Assembly (NCBI GenBank): GCA_025456085.1
Contig: JALOLF010000010.1
Location: 1-53,485, forward strand
From: Acidimicrobiales bacterium
GTDB taxonomy: Bacteria; Actinomycetota; Acidimicrobiia; Acidimicrobiales; Acidimicrobilacustridaceae
Direction of reading: 5' to 3'
Length of the DNA: 53,485 bases
Shown one piece after another: positions 1-6,922 of this stretch (position 1 is its first letter; each line of letters begins with the position of its first letter). The position numbers and the translations under genes are program-made. Below the pieces are notes generated by a model. The model did not search any database. It was given only the letters and a program-made list of their open reading frames with translations, and was not told the DNA's origin.

Positions 1-2
1 GG

Positions 3-80
3 ACGCTCGACGCCGCCGAGGCCCACGGCTACGGCACCGTGCAGCGACGCGCCGAAGCGACCCTCGACGCACTCGTCTGA
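3..80 (+). CDS. C-terminal end of an unidentified protein (5' end outside window)
   Basis: An open frame runs in from the left edge and ends at TGA 78-80. The last 25 residues are visible, ending A-T-L-D-A-L-V, and look like an amphipathic helix. Too little remains to name a family. The frame has the GC-rich third positions of the neighbouring genes and is followed at once by a 14-bp palindrome (81-94), which suits a real gene end. Confidence 0.5.
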   Translation, partial: TLDAAEAHGYGTVQRRAEATLDALV

Positions 81-94
81 GGCTCGATCGAGCC
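81..94. terminator. Short perfect palindrome after the first gene end
   Basis: The bases GGCTCGATCGAGCC form a perfect 14-bp palindrome starting directly after the stop codon at 78-80. There is no T tract. It could help end transcription or be chance. Confidence 0.25.
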
Positions 95-192
95 CAGCGG
101 CCACGGAGTGGGTGGGTCCGAGACCACGAGCGGGGACGACTCGACGCCGGCGTGACCGGTCCTGCATCCCGACGGCGTGCCGCCGGGACGGC

Positions 193-855
193 TCACGCCG
201 GCATGCGGTCGGTCTCGTAGGCCCACATGGCGAGCTCCACCCGGTTGCGAGCGCCGAGCTTGTTCATGAGGCTCGCGAGGTGGGTCTTCACGGTGCTGAG
301 GCTGATGGAGAGCTCATCGGCGATCTCGGCATTCGTGCGGCCGAGGGCGACGGTGACGAGCACCTCCTCTTCACGCTCGGTGAGAGGCGTCAGCGGCTGT
401 GCTGCGGGCTCCCTCGATGACGCGCCGAGCTCGGAGAACGTCGACAGGAGCCGGACCGTCACACTCGGGGCGATGAGCGCGTCGCCGCTGGCGGCGGCGC
501 GCACGGCCTGCGCGAGCAGGTCGGGTCCGGCGTCCTTGAGGAGGAACCCACGGGCGCCCGCCTTGAGCGCCCCGTGCACGTACTCGTCCAGGTCGAACGT
601 GGTGATCACCACGACGGCGAGTGGCTCCGCGACCTCTGGCCCAGCGAGCTGGCGAGTGACCTCGATGCCGTCGAGCTCGGGCATGCGGATGTCGAGGAGG
701 CACACGTCGGGGCGCAGTCTGCGGGCGAGCTCGAGCGCCTCGCGACCGTCGACGGCCTCGGCCACGACCTCGATGCCGGGCTGGGCGTCGAGGATCATGC
801 GCAGGCCGGTGCGCACGATGTCCTGGTCGTCGGCGACCAGGACCCGGATGGTCAC
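193..855 (-). CDS. NarL/LuxR-family response regulator
   Basis: A 220-residue DNA-binding response regulator. The receiver domain (about 1-120) shows the acidic pair D9-D10, the phospho-acceptor aspartate in the C-L-L-D-I-R-M-P motif (D55), the switch threonine in V-I-T-T-F and the conserved lysine in L-L-K-D-A (K107). A LuxR-type helix-turn-helix follows (about 155-212), with the T-x-R-E-x-E-V-L start and A-x-E-L-S-I-S-x-x-T-V-K-T-H recognition helix. Its ATG overlaps the TGA of the upstream kinase gene by 4 nt, so the two are translationally coupled. The divergent ABC exporter is a likely target, by analogy with other actinobacterial kinase/regulator/ABC-2 groups. The signal is unknown. Confidence 0.95.
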   Translation of the reverse strand: MTIRVLVADDQDIVRTGLRMILDAQPGIEVVAEAVDGREALELARRLRPDVCLLDIRMPELDGIEVTRQLAGPEVAEPLAVVVITTFDLDEYVHGALKAGARGFLLKDAGPDLLAQAVRAAASGDALIAPSVTVRLLSTFSELGASSREPAAQPLTPLTEREEEVLVTVALGRTNAEIADELSISLSTVKTHLASLMNKLGARNRVELAMWAYETDRMPA

Positions 856-2003
856 GTCGTCACCGCTCGACGCGGGAGCGTCGCCGAGACGGCCCAGCCG
901 CCGCCGGGACGTGGGCCTGCGTCGAACGTGCCGCCGAGGAGCTTGGCCCGCTCGGCCATCCCGACGAGCCCGAAACCCGGGGTGGAGGTCATCGATGTGC
1001 CGCTGCCTCGTCCGTCGTCGACGACGGTGATCCGGACGTGCTCGTCGTCTCCGTCGACCCGTACCTCCACCTCGGACGCGTGCCGAGCATGGCGGAGGGC
1101 GTTGGTCACCGCTTCCTGGGCGAGGCGGAAGCAGGCGGCATCGACCGAGGGTCGCACCTCGTCGAGCCCGCCGGCGATCGTCACCGCCACCCGGGGACCG
1201 GTTGCCCCACCGTGCCGTTCGAGTCGGGGCAGGTCGCGGATGCCCTGCTGCGGCCGTAGGTCCGCCTGGTCGCCGTGACGCAGGGTGCCGACCATCGACC
1301 GCATCTCGTCGAGGGCACGGGTCGCCTCCTCCTCGATGACGGCCAGCGCCTCGAGCGCCACTTCGGGTCGGGTGGCGGCCACGACCCGACCGGCCTGCGC
1401 CTGCACCGCGATGGCGGACACGTGGTGTGCCACGGTGTCGTGGAGCTCACGGGCCAGCTCCGCCCGCTCGCGCGATCGCAGCCCTGCGACCTCCTCGGCC
1501 CGCAGCTCGTCTGCGTAGCGCACGGCGATGCCGACGGCGCAGGCGAGGAGCACCACGAGGGCCCCGCCGGCGAGGTAGCCGACCGGATCGCCGGCGACGC
1601 CGGACAGCGCCAGCGGGACCGCGATGACGAGCAGGCCGATCCCGATGTCTCGTCCCGAGGCCCACCGTGTGAGCGCGTACGGGAGCACGAGCAGGAAGGC
1701 CGAGGTGTCCAGACCCTCCCACTGCGCGTCACGGAGGATCGAGAGGGCCTCGACCGCGCTGACCGTCGCGAAGGAGAGCACGAACACCGGGAGCGGCCGG
1801 ACCCGACGCCACGGCAACAGGCAGGCGAGGCCGACCGTCACCGCCAGCGAGACGCCGGGCCACACGAGCTGCTCGCGGGTGAACGCCTCGACCGTCGCCA
1901 TCGCGACGACAGCGACGACGAACAGCCGATCGCGTCCTGCCGGCCCGGGCGGATCAGCCACCCGTGGTTCCGCCCAGTAGGGACGGATCTCGTCGAACGC
2001 CAC
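852..2003 (-). CDS. Membrane sensor histidine kinase (HisKA_3 type)
   Basis: A 383-residue sensor kinase, partner of the regulator encoded just downstream. Residues of about 25-165 form several membrane helices. The dimerisation/phospho-acceptor segment reads R-A-E-L-A-R-E-L-H-D-T-V-A-H-H (first His about 190), the HisKA_3 signature. A HATPase_c domain follows, with E-A-V-T-N-A-L-R-H-A (N box), V-V-D-D-G-R-G (G1) and G-F-G-L-V-G-M-A-E-R (G2). No periplasmic sensor domain of any size is visible, so it may sense something in the membrane, as intramembrane-sensing kinases next to ABC exporters do (inference). The GTG start lies 6 nt after a TATCCT box, which suggests a leaderless transcript. Confidence 0.93.
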   Translation of the reverse strand: MAFDEIRPYWAEPRVADPPGPAGRDRLFVVAVVAMATVEAFTREQLVWPGVSLAVTVGLACLLPWRRVRPLPVFVLSFATVSAVEALSILRDAQWEGLDTSAFLLVLPYALTRWASGRDIGIGLLVIAVPLALSGVAGDPVGYLAGGALVVLLACAVGIAVRYADELRAEEVAGLRSRERAELARELHDTVAHHVSAIAVQAQAGRVVAATRPEVALEALAVIEEEATRALDEMRSMVGTLRHGDQADLRPQQGIRDLPRLERHGGATGPRVAVTIAGGLDEVRPSVDAACFRLAQEAVTNALRHARHASEVEVRVDGDDEHVRITVVDDGRGSGTSMTSTPGFGLVGMAERAKLLGGTFDAGPRPGGGWAVSATLPRRAVTT

Positions 2004-2009
2004 CTCGCG

Positions 2010-2015
2010 AGGATA
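2010..2015 (-). promoter_or_regulatory. -10 box TATCCT, leaderless start of kinase gene
   Basis: TATCCT on the minus strand is followed by 6 nt and the GTG start of the kinase gene. No Shine-Dalgarno fits between them, so transcription probably begins at or next to the start codon. Confidence 0.55.
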
Positions 2016-2035
2016 CGAGACCCGGGATCGGAGCG

Positions 2036-2071
2036 GATCGGCCGAAAGGACGATCTTCGGACCGGCCGATC
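2036..2071. promoter_or_regulatory. Inverted repeat between kinase and ABC exporter genes
   Basis: GATCGGCC at 2036-2043 is matched by GGCCGATC at 2064-2071, with a second nested CGAA/TTCG pair inside. It lies in the only divergent intergenic region of this cluster, so it is a candidate operator for the adjacent response regulator. Spacing and symmetry are the only evidence. Confidence 0.35.
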
Positions 2072-2126
2072 AGGCGATGCAGAAGTGGCCGGACTCCCGA
2101 TGTGCGGCCGATCCGGGAACCCGACG

Positions 2127-2864
2127 ATGACAGCCATGCCGACTTCGACCATCGTCACCGGACTCACCAAGCACTACGGGCAACGACGCGCCGTCGACGA
2201 CCTCAGCTTCGAGCTGAGGGCCGGCCGGGTCACCGGCTTCGTCGGCCCCAACGGCGCCGGCAAGTCCACCACCTTGCGGATGATGGTCGGCCTCAGCCGG
2301 CCCGATCGGGGCGAGGCGCGCTACGACGGTGTCCGCTACGTCGACCTCGCCCACCCCGCGCGAACCGTCGGTGCCGTCCTCGACGCCCGCTGCATGCACC
2401 CGGGTCGCACCGCCCGGAACCACCTGCGGGCCACCGCCGCCCTCGGCGACATCCCAGCCTCCCGGGTCGACGACGTGCTGGCCGACGTCGGGCTCGAGAG
2501 CGTGGCCGACGAGCGGGCGGGCGGGTTCTCGCTCGGCATGCGCCAGCGGCTCGCGCTCGCCAGCGCCCTGCTGGGCGACCCCCGGGTCCTGCTGCTCGAC
2601 GAGCCGTCCAACGGCCTCGACCCCGACGGCATCCGCTGGCTGCGGAACCGGCTGCGCAGCTTCGCCGACGCAGGCGGCACGGTCTTCGTCTCCAGCCACC
2701 TCATCGCCGAGCTCGCCAGGTTCGCCGACGACCTCGTCGTCGTCGGCGCCGGGAGGCTCATCGCCGCCGAGACCGTCGCGTCCGTCACGTCCCGGACCGG
2801 GACGTCACTCGAGGACAGCCTCCTCGAGATGACCGCCGCATCCGCAGCGTTCGCCTCCGCATGA
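2127..2864 (+). CDS. ABC transporter ATP-binding protein
   Basis: About 245 residues of an ABC-2 exporter ATPase. The Walker A motif is G-P-N-G-A-G-K-S-T (about 41-49). The signature loop is F-S-L-G-M-R-Q-R-L in place of L-S-G-G-Q, as is common in drug/bacitracin-type actinobacterial exporters. Walker B is V-L-L-L-D-E-P-S-N-G-L-D, and the switch His lies in V-F-V-S-S-H. ATG codons at 2127 and 2136 are both possible. I chose the first because GGGAA lies about 9 nt upstream. The TGA overlaps a downstream ATG at 2861, and the permease follows. The ATPase energises export, but the substrate cannot be read from sequence. Confidence 0.93.
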   Translation: MTAMPTSTIVTGLTKHYGQRRAVDDLSFELRAGRVTGFVGPNGAGKSTTLRMMVGLSRPDRGEARYDGVRYVDLAHPARTVGAVLDARCMHPGRTARNHLRATAALGDIPASRVDDVLADVGLESVADERAGGFSLGMRQRLALASALLGDPRVLLLDEPSNGLDPDGIRWLRNRLRSFADAGGTVFVSSHLIAELARFADDLVVVGAGRLIAAETVASVTSRTGTSLEDSLLEMTAASAAFASA

Positions 2865-2908
2865 CCACCACCACCGCCGACTCCACCACCGAGCACGAGG
2901 AACCCCCC

Positions 2909-3721
2909 ATGACCACCACCGAGGTGCCGCTCCCACCGGCGCACGAGGCCACGAGCACCACCGGCGCGCGCCCCGCGGGCCGGCTCGCTGCGGTCCTGCG
3001 CAGCGAACGGATCAAGTCCACCACCGTGCGGGCCAACAAGGTCCTCCTCGCCGTCTCGGCGATCATCGGCCTGCTCACCTCGTGGGCCACCGCCACGTTC
3101 GTCACCGACGAGGCCCTGACCGCCACCGACGTCTTCGTCTACCCGACACTGCTGACCGCCGTGCTGGCCGCCATCGCCGGCATCGTGCTGTTCACCTCCG
3201 AGGTGCACCACGGCACCCTCGCCGGCTCCCTCACCGCCCACCCGTCGCGGTGGCCCGTCGTGGCCGCCAAGACCCTCGTCGCCGCCGGCTTCGGGCTGCT
3301 GCTGGGTGTGGTCGGCATGGCCACCGGTTTCGTGGGCGCGCTGGCCGGCGGCATCGGGGTCGGCGACACCTCGGGCGTGATGACGACGGTGCTCTGGGGG
3401 CTGCTCTACACCGTCGGCTCGGCGCTGCTCGGTCTCGGCGTCGGGATGGTGGTCCGCCACAGCGCAGGTGCCGTCTCCGGCGTGCTCGTCTGGTGGCTGG
3501 TCGTCGAGAGCCTCGTCGTCCAGTTCGCCCCGCCCGAGGTCGTTCGGTTCGTGCCCTTCGACACCGGCTTCCGCACGCTCGGCATCGAGTCGGACTTCGA
3601 CGTCCCCGAGGTCGCCGCCGCGGGGCTGTCGAACCCGCTCCACGCCTCGATCTTCTGGGGCTACGTCGTCGCCGCCCTGGCCCTGGGGGCGGCGATGCTG
3701 GTGCGACGCGACGCCGACTGA
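2909..3721 (+). CDS. ABC-2 type transporter permease
   Basis: A membrane partner of the preceding ATPase, about 270 residues from ATG 2909. After a Thr/Pro-rich cytoplasmic start comes R-L-A-A-V-L-R-S-E-R-I-K, typical of ABC-2 permeases that begin with a helix before the first membrane span. About six hydrophobic segments follow. Two starts compete: ATG 2861, which overlaps the ATPase stop (ATGA), and ATG 2909, which has GAGGA 7 nt upstream. Both N-termini begin M-T-T-T, as if the segment had been duplicated. The downstream start has the better ribosome site. The substrate is unknown; control by the divergent two-component system is an inference. Confidence 0.88.
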   Translation: MTTTEVPLPPAHEATSTTGARPAGRLAAVLRSERIKSTTVRANKVLLAVSAIIGLLTSWATATFVTDEALTATDVFVYPTLLTAVLAAIAGIVLFTSEVHHGTLAGSLTAHPSRWPVVAAKTLVAAGFGLLLGVVGMATGFVGALAGGIGVGDTSGVMTTVLWGLLYTVGSALLGLGVGMVVRHSAGAVSGVLVWWLVVESLVVQFAPPEVVRFVPFDTGFRTLGIESDFDVPEVAAAGLSNPLHASIFWGYVVAALALGAAMLVRRDAD

Positions 3722-3757
3722 GACCACGGCGCAGATCGGGACCGGCACCCGGAACGC

Positions 3758-3787
3758 GAGAATCCCCTGCGATCGCAGGGGATTCTC
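3758..3787. terminator. Perfect 30-bp palindrome between permease and tRNA-Glu
   Basis: The 30 bases from GAGAATCCCC to GGGGATTCTC form an uninterrupted palindrome with GCGATCGC at the centre. It sits between the permease stop (3721) and the 3' end of tRNA-Glu (3793, opposite strand), so it can form a stem on both transcripts. There is no U tract, but the position fits a bidirectional terminator. Confidence 0.6.
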
Positions 3788-3792
3788 CGGAG

Positions 3793-3865
3793 CACCCCCA
3801 ACGGGATTCGAACCCGTGTCTCCACCTTGAGAGGGTGGTGTCCTGGGCCACTAGACGATGGGGGC
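3793..3865 (-). tRNA. tRNA-Glu (anticodon CTC)
   Basis: A complete 73-nt cloverleaf. The acceptor arms are GCCCCCA and TGGGGGT with a G1-T72 wobble and discriminator G73. The anticodon stem CCACC/GGTGG holds loop CTCTCAA, giving anticodon CTC. The T arm contains GGGTTCGAATCCC. CCA is not encoded. It reads GAG codons, the main Glu codon in this GC-rich genome. A second tRNA (Gln) lies 128 nt upstream, and gltX is 1.5 kb away. Confidence 0.97.
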
Positions 3866-3883
3866 CGGTGATTCGGACGCCGC

Positions 3884-3889
3884 ATCTTA
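3884..3889 (-). promoter_or_regulatory. -10 box of tRNA-Glu
   Basis: TAAGAT on the minus strand, 18 nt before the mature 5' end of tRNA-Glu. TTGTGG lies 19 nt further upstream as a possible -35. Confidence 0.5.
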
Positions 3890-3961
3890 GCCGGGGTCGC
3901 TCACCCCTCCACAACCCGCCCGGCCGGCCACGCGCCGGTCGAGTCGGTGGCCGCAACGCAC

Positions 3962-3989
3962 GAGCGCCCAGCACGACGGCTGGGCGCTC
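3962..3989 (-). terminator. Hairpin just after tRNA-Gln
   Basis: GAGCGCCCAG (3962-3971) pairs perfectly with CTGGGCGCTC (3980-3989) around an 8-nt loop. It begins 4 nt after the 3' end of tRNA-Gln in the transcribed direction. The T tract is weak. It probably separates tRNA-Gln from tRNA-Glu transcription. Confidence 0.6.
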
Positions 3990-3993
3990 TCTG

Positions 3994-4065
3994 CTCGGGG
4001 GGGAGGACTCGAACCCCCAATGACAGGGCCAGAACCTGCTGTGTTACCGATTACACCACCCCCGA
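3994..4065 (-). tRNA. tRNA-Gln (anticodon CTG)
   Basis: A complete 72-nt cloverleaf. The acceptor arms TCGGGGG/CCCCCGA include a U1-A72 pair, the identity mark expected for tRNA-Gln substrates of the GatCAB amidotransferase. The D stem is GTGT/ACAC. The anticodon loop TTCTGGC gives anticodon CTG. The T loop is TTCGAGT. CCA is not encoded. gltX (5.4 kb) and gatCAB (49-52 kb) in the same window could supply its charging by the indirect route. Confidence 0.96.
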
Positions 4066-4095
4066 ATGGGCATCGGCCCCCGAAGGGGCGACGAA

Positions 4096-4101
4096 ACTGT
4101 A
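4096..4101 (-). promoter_or_regulatory. -10 box of tRNA-Gln
   Basis: TACAGT on the minus strand about 30 nt before the mature tRNA-Gln 5' end, with TTCGCA 18 nt upstream as a possible -35. Confidence 0.5.
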
Positions 4102-4166
4102 CCGGCCGGGCCGGACAGGTGCGAACCGGTCCTCACCGCCCGTGCCTGCCCGGCACGGGACGCGAA

Positions 4167-4201
4167 CGGGCCGCCACCCCGGGGAGGGGGTGACGGCCCG
4201 T
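4167..4201 (-). terminator. Strong hairpin after the calcium-loop repeat gene
   Basis: ACGGGCCGCCACCCC and GGGGTGACGGCCCGT form a 15-bp stem with one mismatch around a short GC-rich loop. It lies about 50 nt past the stop of the repeat-protein gene. No T tract. Confidence 0.5.
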
Positions 4202-4252
4202 CGTGGCCGCAGGAGGAACGGCCGGTGGAGGTCGGACCGGGGTCCGCAGGGG

Positions 4253-4663
4253 TCAGGACCCGTAGGTGAAGAGCTCCTCCATCTCGACCTCGTCGACGAT
4301 CTCCGTGTCGTAGAAGCCGTCGTAGTCGGTGTCGACCACGGTCTGCTCGGCCCAGCCGTCCTCGTCGAGGTCGGACACGAACACGTCGTCGTAGCCGTCG
4401 TGGTTGGTGTCCTCGAACGAGGTGTCCATCCAGCCGTCGAGGTCGCTGTCCTCGAGCTGCACGTCGTGCCAGCCGTCGAGGTTGGTGTCGTGCATCTCGA
4501 CGTCGTGCAGGCCGTCGCCGTTGGTGTCGAAGTACTCGCTGTCGTAGAGACCGTCGTAGTTGGTGTCGACGGCCTCGTAGTCGGCAAAGCCGTCGCCGTC
4601 GGTGTCGATGGCCTCGTAGTCCGACAGGCCGTCCAGGTTCTGGTCCAGAAGGAAGTCTTCCAT
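4253..4663 (-). CDS. Small acidic protein made of ten 13-residue calcium-loop repeats
   Basis: The 136 residues are exactly a 6-residue start (M-E-D-F-L-L) plus ten units of 13. Units begin at D7, D20, D33, D46, D59, D72, D85, D98, D111 and D124. Nine match D-x-[DN]-x-D-G-(aromatic/L)-x-[DE]-x-x-x-x, for example DTNGDGLHDVEMH; the tenth has decayed. This is the D-x-D-x-D-G loop of EF-hand, dockerin and thrombospondin type 3 repeats, so tandem Ca2+ binding is likely, but that is inference. There is no signal peptide, membrane segment or sortase signal, so it should be cytoplasmic, which is odd for such repeats. The start is fixed by GAGGAG about 9 nt upstream. The gene stands alone with its own hairpin. 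Function unknown. Confidence 0.88.
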   Translation of the reverse strand: MEDFLLDQNLDGLSDYEAIDTDGDGFADYEAVDTNYDGLYDSEYFDTNGDGLHDVEMHDTNLDGWHDVQLEDSDLDGWMDTSFEDTNHDGYDDVFVSDLDEDGWAEQTVVDTDYDGFYDTEIVDEVEMEELFTYGS

Positions 4664-4781
4664 CGTGCTGTGCTCCTCGTGCCGGGTTCGCTCTTGCGGA
4701 CACCCATGCGAGCGCGCCGGACCCGCCAGGGTTCCCGGCCGGTGTGGTGACGTCCGCCACGTCCGCGGGGTGGCCCCGGCG

Positions 4782-5384
4782 TCAGGACGTCCAGTTGGAC
4801 AGGCGGCGGTAGCCGATGATCCGCCCGATCGACACCCCCGCCGTCTCCCGCGCCAGCGACCGCAGCGACGAGGCGTCCCCGGACGGCGACACGTGCGCCG
4901 ACAACCCGACCTCCCCGGCGATGGCCCGGGCCCGGTACGCGTGGTACGGGCTCGTGACCAGCACCACCTCGTTGCCGAGGCCCTCGGCGTCGAGGATGTT
5001 CCGGGTGGCCGAGAGCTCGGTGTAGGTGTCGGACCCGTCCACCTCGACACGCAGCGCCTCCTCCGGCACGCCCTGGTCCTTGAGGTAGTCGTAGCCCGTG
5101 AACCCCTGGGTGAACGTGTCGCCGACCTGCTTGCCGCCGGTGACCACGATCACCGGCGCCACCCCGTCGCGCCACAGCTCGGCCGCATGGTCCAACCGGG
5201 CCTGCAGCACCGGTGAGGGTCGACCGTTCCACTGGGCCGCGCCCGCCACCACGATGGCGTCGGCCGGGGACGCGTCGTCCTGGCGCGACGCCCACCACAC
5301 CTGCACGAAGGTGATGCCCACGTACAGCACCGCGAGGGCCACGACCGCCAGGCCGACCCGTACCCCGATCCGCAGGAGCCTCAC
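4782..5384 (-). CDS. DUF218 (YdcF/SanA/ElyC-like) membrane-anchored protein
   Basis: A 200-residue protein with an N-terminal membrane helix (about 10-32) and a DUF218 domain. The domain shows A-D-A-I-V-V-A-G-A-A near the start, R-L-D-H-A-A-E-L, V-I-V-V-T-G-G-K, D-T-Y-T-E-L-S-A-T-R-N and V-T-S-P-Y-H-A-Y-R-A, the usual pattern of DUF218 proteins. SanA and ElyC relatives affect envelope integrity and lipid-carrier metabolism; the reaction here is not known. It lies 21 nt downstream of the gltX stop on the same strand, so it may share that transcript. Confidence 0.85.
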   Translation of the reverse strand: MRLLRIGVRVGLAVVALAVLYVGITFVQVWWASRQDDASPADAIVVAGAAQWNGRPSPVLQARLDHAAELWRDGVAPVIVVTGGKQVGDTFTQGFTGYDYLKDQGVPEEALRVEVDGSDTYTELSATRNILDAEGLGNEVVLVTSPYHAYRARAIAGEVGLSAHVSPSGDASSLRSLARETAGVSIGRIIGYRRLSNWTS

Positions 5385-5405
5385 CGGCGGCCCACCTCCA
5401 CCGGC

Positions 5406-6815
5406 CTACAGGCGGCTGCGAGCCGCCCGCAGCCGCTCCAGCGTCCGCTCGCGACCGAGCACGACCAGGGACTCACCCAGCGGCGGCCCCACCGAACGGC
5501 CGGTGACCGCCACCCGCACGGGGGCCTGCCACTGCTTGCGGGGCAGCGCCAACCGCTCGCCCTCGACCTTGATGGCCTCCATGAGGGCGTCGGCGTCCCA
5601 GTCGCAGGTCCCGTAGGCGTCGATGATGGCGTCGAGCATCGCGGCTGCGCTCTCGGCCCCCTTCACCATCACCTTCTCCCAGGACGCCTCGTCGACGACC
5701 GGCTCGGCCAGGAACACGAAGTCCACATAGCCGGGCACCTGCGAGAGCACCTCGACCCGCTGCTGCACCAGTGGGGCCAGCGCCTCGAAGGCCTTGGCGT
5801 CGAAGCGCTCGGCCGGCCAGGGCGCCTCGCCGAACAGCCACCGGGTCGAGCGGTTCACGAACTCGTCCGTCGTCAGGGCCCGGATGTACGTGGCGTTGAA
5901 GTGGTCGAGCTTCTTCAGGTCGAAGAAGGCGCCCGAGGACCCCACGTCCTCCAGGCGGAACAGCTCCACGATCTCGGGCAGCGGTCGGATCTCGACGCCG
6001 TCGGGCGCCCCCCAACCCAGGGTGGCCAGGTAGTTGACCATGGCCTCGGGCAGGTAGCCGCGGTCGATGTAGTCCCCCACCGACACGTCGTCGCGCCGCT
6101 TGGAGAGCTTCTGGCGCTTCTCGTTCACGATGAGCGGCAGGTGCGCGAACACCGGCAGCTCGGTGATGCCGAGCGCCTGACGCAGCAGGAGCACCCGCGG
6201 CGTCACGTTGATGAGGTCCTCGCCGCGGATGATGTGGGTGATGCCCATGTCCGCGTCGTCGACCGCGTTGGCCACGTGGAACATGGGCACGCCGTTGGAG
6301 CGCAGGATGACGAAGTCCTCGAGGTCGGCGTTCTCGAAGGAGATGTGGCCCCGGATCACGTCGTCGAAGGCGGTGACACCCTCGTCGGGCACCCGGAAGC
6401 GCGCCACGACGCCCTCGCCCGGTCGGACCTGGCGCTCACGGCAGTGCCCGTCGTAGCCCGGCTTGCCGCCCCGCCCGGCGGCACGGGCCTGCACCTGCTC
6501 GGGCGTGCAGTCGCAGCGGTAGGCGGCGCCCGACTCGAGCAGCCGCTCGACGGCTCCGGTGTAGAGGTGGGTGCGATCGGACTGGTGGACCGCCTCGCCG
6601 TCCCAGTCGATGCCCAGCCACTCGAGGGTCCGGTAGATGATCTCGATGAGCTCCCGACGGGAGCGCTCGGCGTCGGTGTCCTCGATCCGCAGCTTCAGCT
6701 CGCCGCCCTGCTGGCGGGCGAACAGCCAGTTGAACAGCGCCGTGCGGGCGCCGCCGATGTGGAGGTAGCCGGTGGGGGCGGGAGCGAAGCGGACTCGAAC
6801 GGGCGGGCTGGTCAC
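5406..6815 (-). CDS. gltX: Glutamyl-tRNA synthetase
   Basis: A class I aminoacyl-tRNA synthetase of 469 residues that charges tRNA-Glu with glutamate. The HIGH motif is seen in A-P-A-P-T-G-Y-L-H-I-G-G near the N-terminus, and KMSKS as K-L-S-K-R-R. Cysteines in Y-R-C-D-C and G-H-C-R-E-R fit the zinc site seen in many GluRS. Length is normal. Upstream in-frame codons exist, but GTG 6815 is chosen because family homology starts there and TAGCAT lies 7 nt upstream (leaderless). With gatCAB and tRNA-Gln in the window, it may be the non-discriminating form that also misacylates tRNA-Gln. That is inferred from context; the anticodon-binding domain was not analysed. Confidence 0.96.
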   Translation of the reverse strand: MTSPPVRVRFAPAPTGYLHIGGARTALFNWLFARQQGGELKLRIEDTDAERSRRELIEIIYRTLEWLGIDWDGEAVHQSDRTHLYTGAVERLLESGAAYRCDCTPEQVQARAAGRGGKPGYDGHCRERQVRPGEGVVARFRVPDEGVTAFDDVIRGHISFENADLEDFVILRSNGVPMFHVANAVDDADMGITHIIRGEDLINVTPRVLLLRQALGITELPVFAHLPLIVNEKRQKLSKRRDDVSVGDYIDRGYLPEAMVNYLATLGWGAPDGVEIRPLPEIVELFRLEDVGSSGAFFDLKKLDHFNATYIRALTTDEFVNRSTRWLFGEAPWPAERFDAKAFEALAPLVQQRVEVLSQVPGYVDFVFLAEPVVDEASWEKVMVKGAESAAAMLDAIIDAYGTCDWDADALMEAIKVEGERLALPRKQWQAPVRVAVTGRSVGPPLGESLVVLGRERTLERLRAARSRL

Positions 6816-6822
6816 CTCGCCG

Positions 6823-6828
6823 ATGCTA
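6823..6828 (-). promoter_or_regulatory. -10 box TAGCAT, leaderless start of gltX
   Basis: TAGCAT is followed by 7 nt and GTG 6815. The 11-nt string ACCGGTAGCAT also occurs on the opposite strand as the -10 of the divergent L,D-transpeptidase gene. Confidence 0.55.
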
Positions 6829-6909
6829 CCGGTGGCCCGACCGGCGCCCGGGGCAACCGGGTCCGCCAACCCGCCGTGGCGCCGACCCCACCGACGCACG
6901 GCTCACCGG

Positions 6910-6915
6910 TAGCAT
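6910..6915 (+). promoter_or_regulatory. -10 box TAGCAT, leaderless start of L,D-transpeptidase
   Basis: TAGCAT then 7 nt (GAGGTCC) then ATG 6923. This decides for ATG 6923 over ATG 6914, which lies inside the -10 box itself. Confidence 0.55.
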
Positions 6916-6922
6916 GAGGTCC

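Noticed and set aside
3793-4065. tRNA genes as an integration site of a mobile element
   Set aside because: No integrase, no repeated tRNA 3' end and no change in base composition or gene type nearby.
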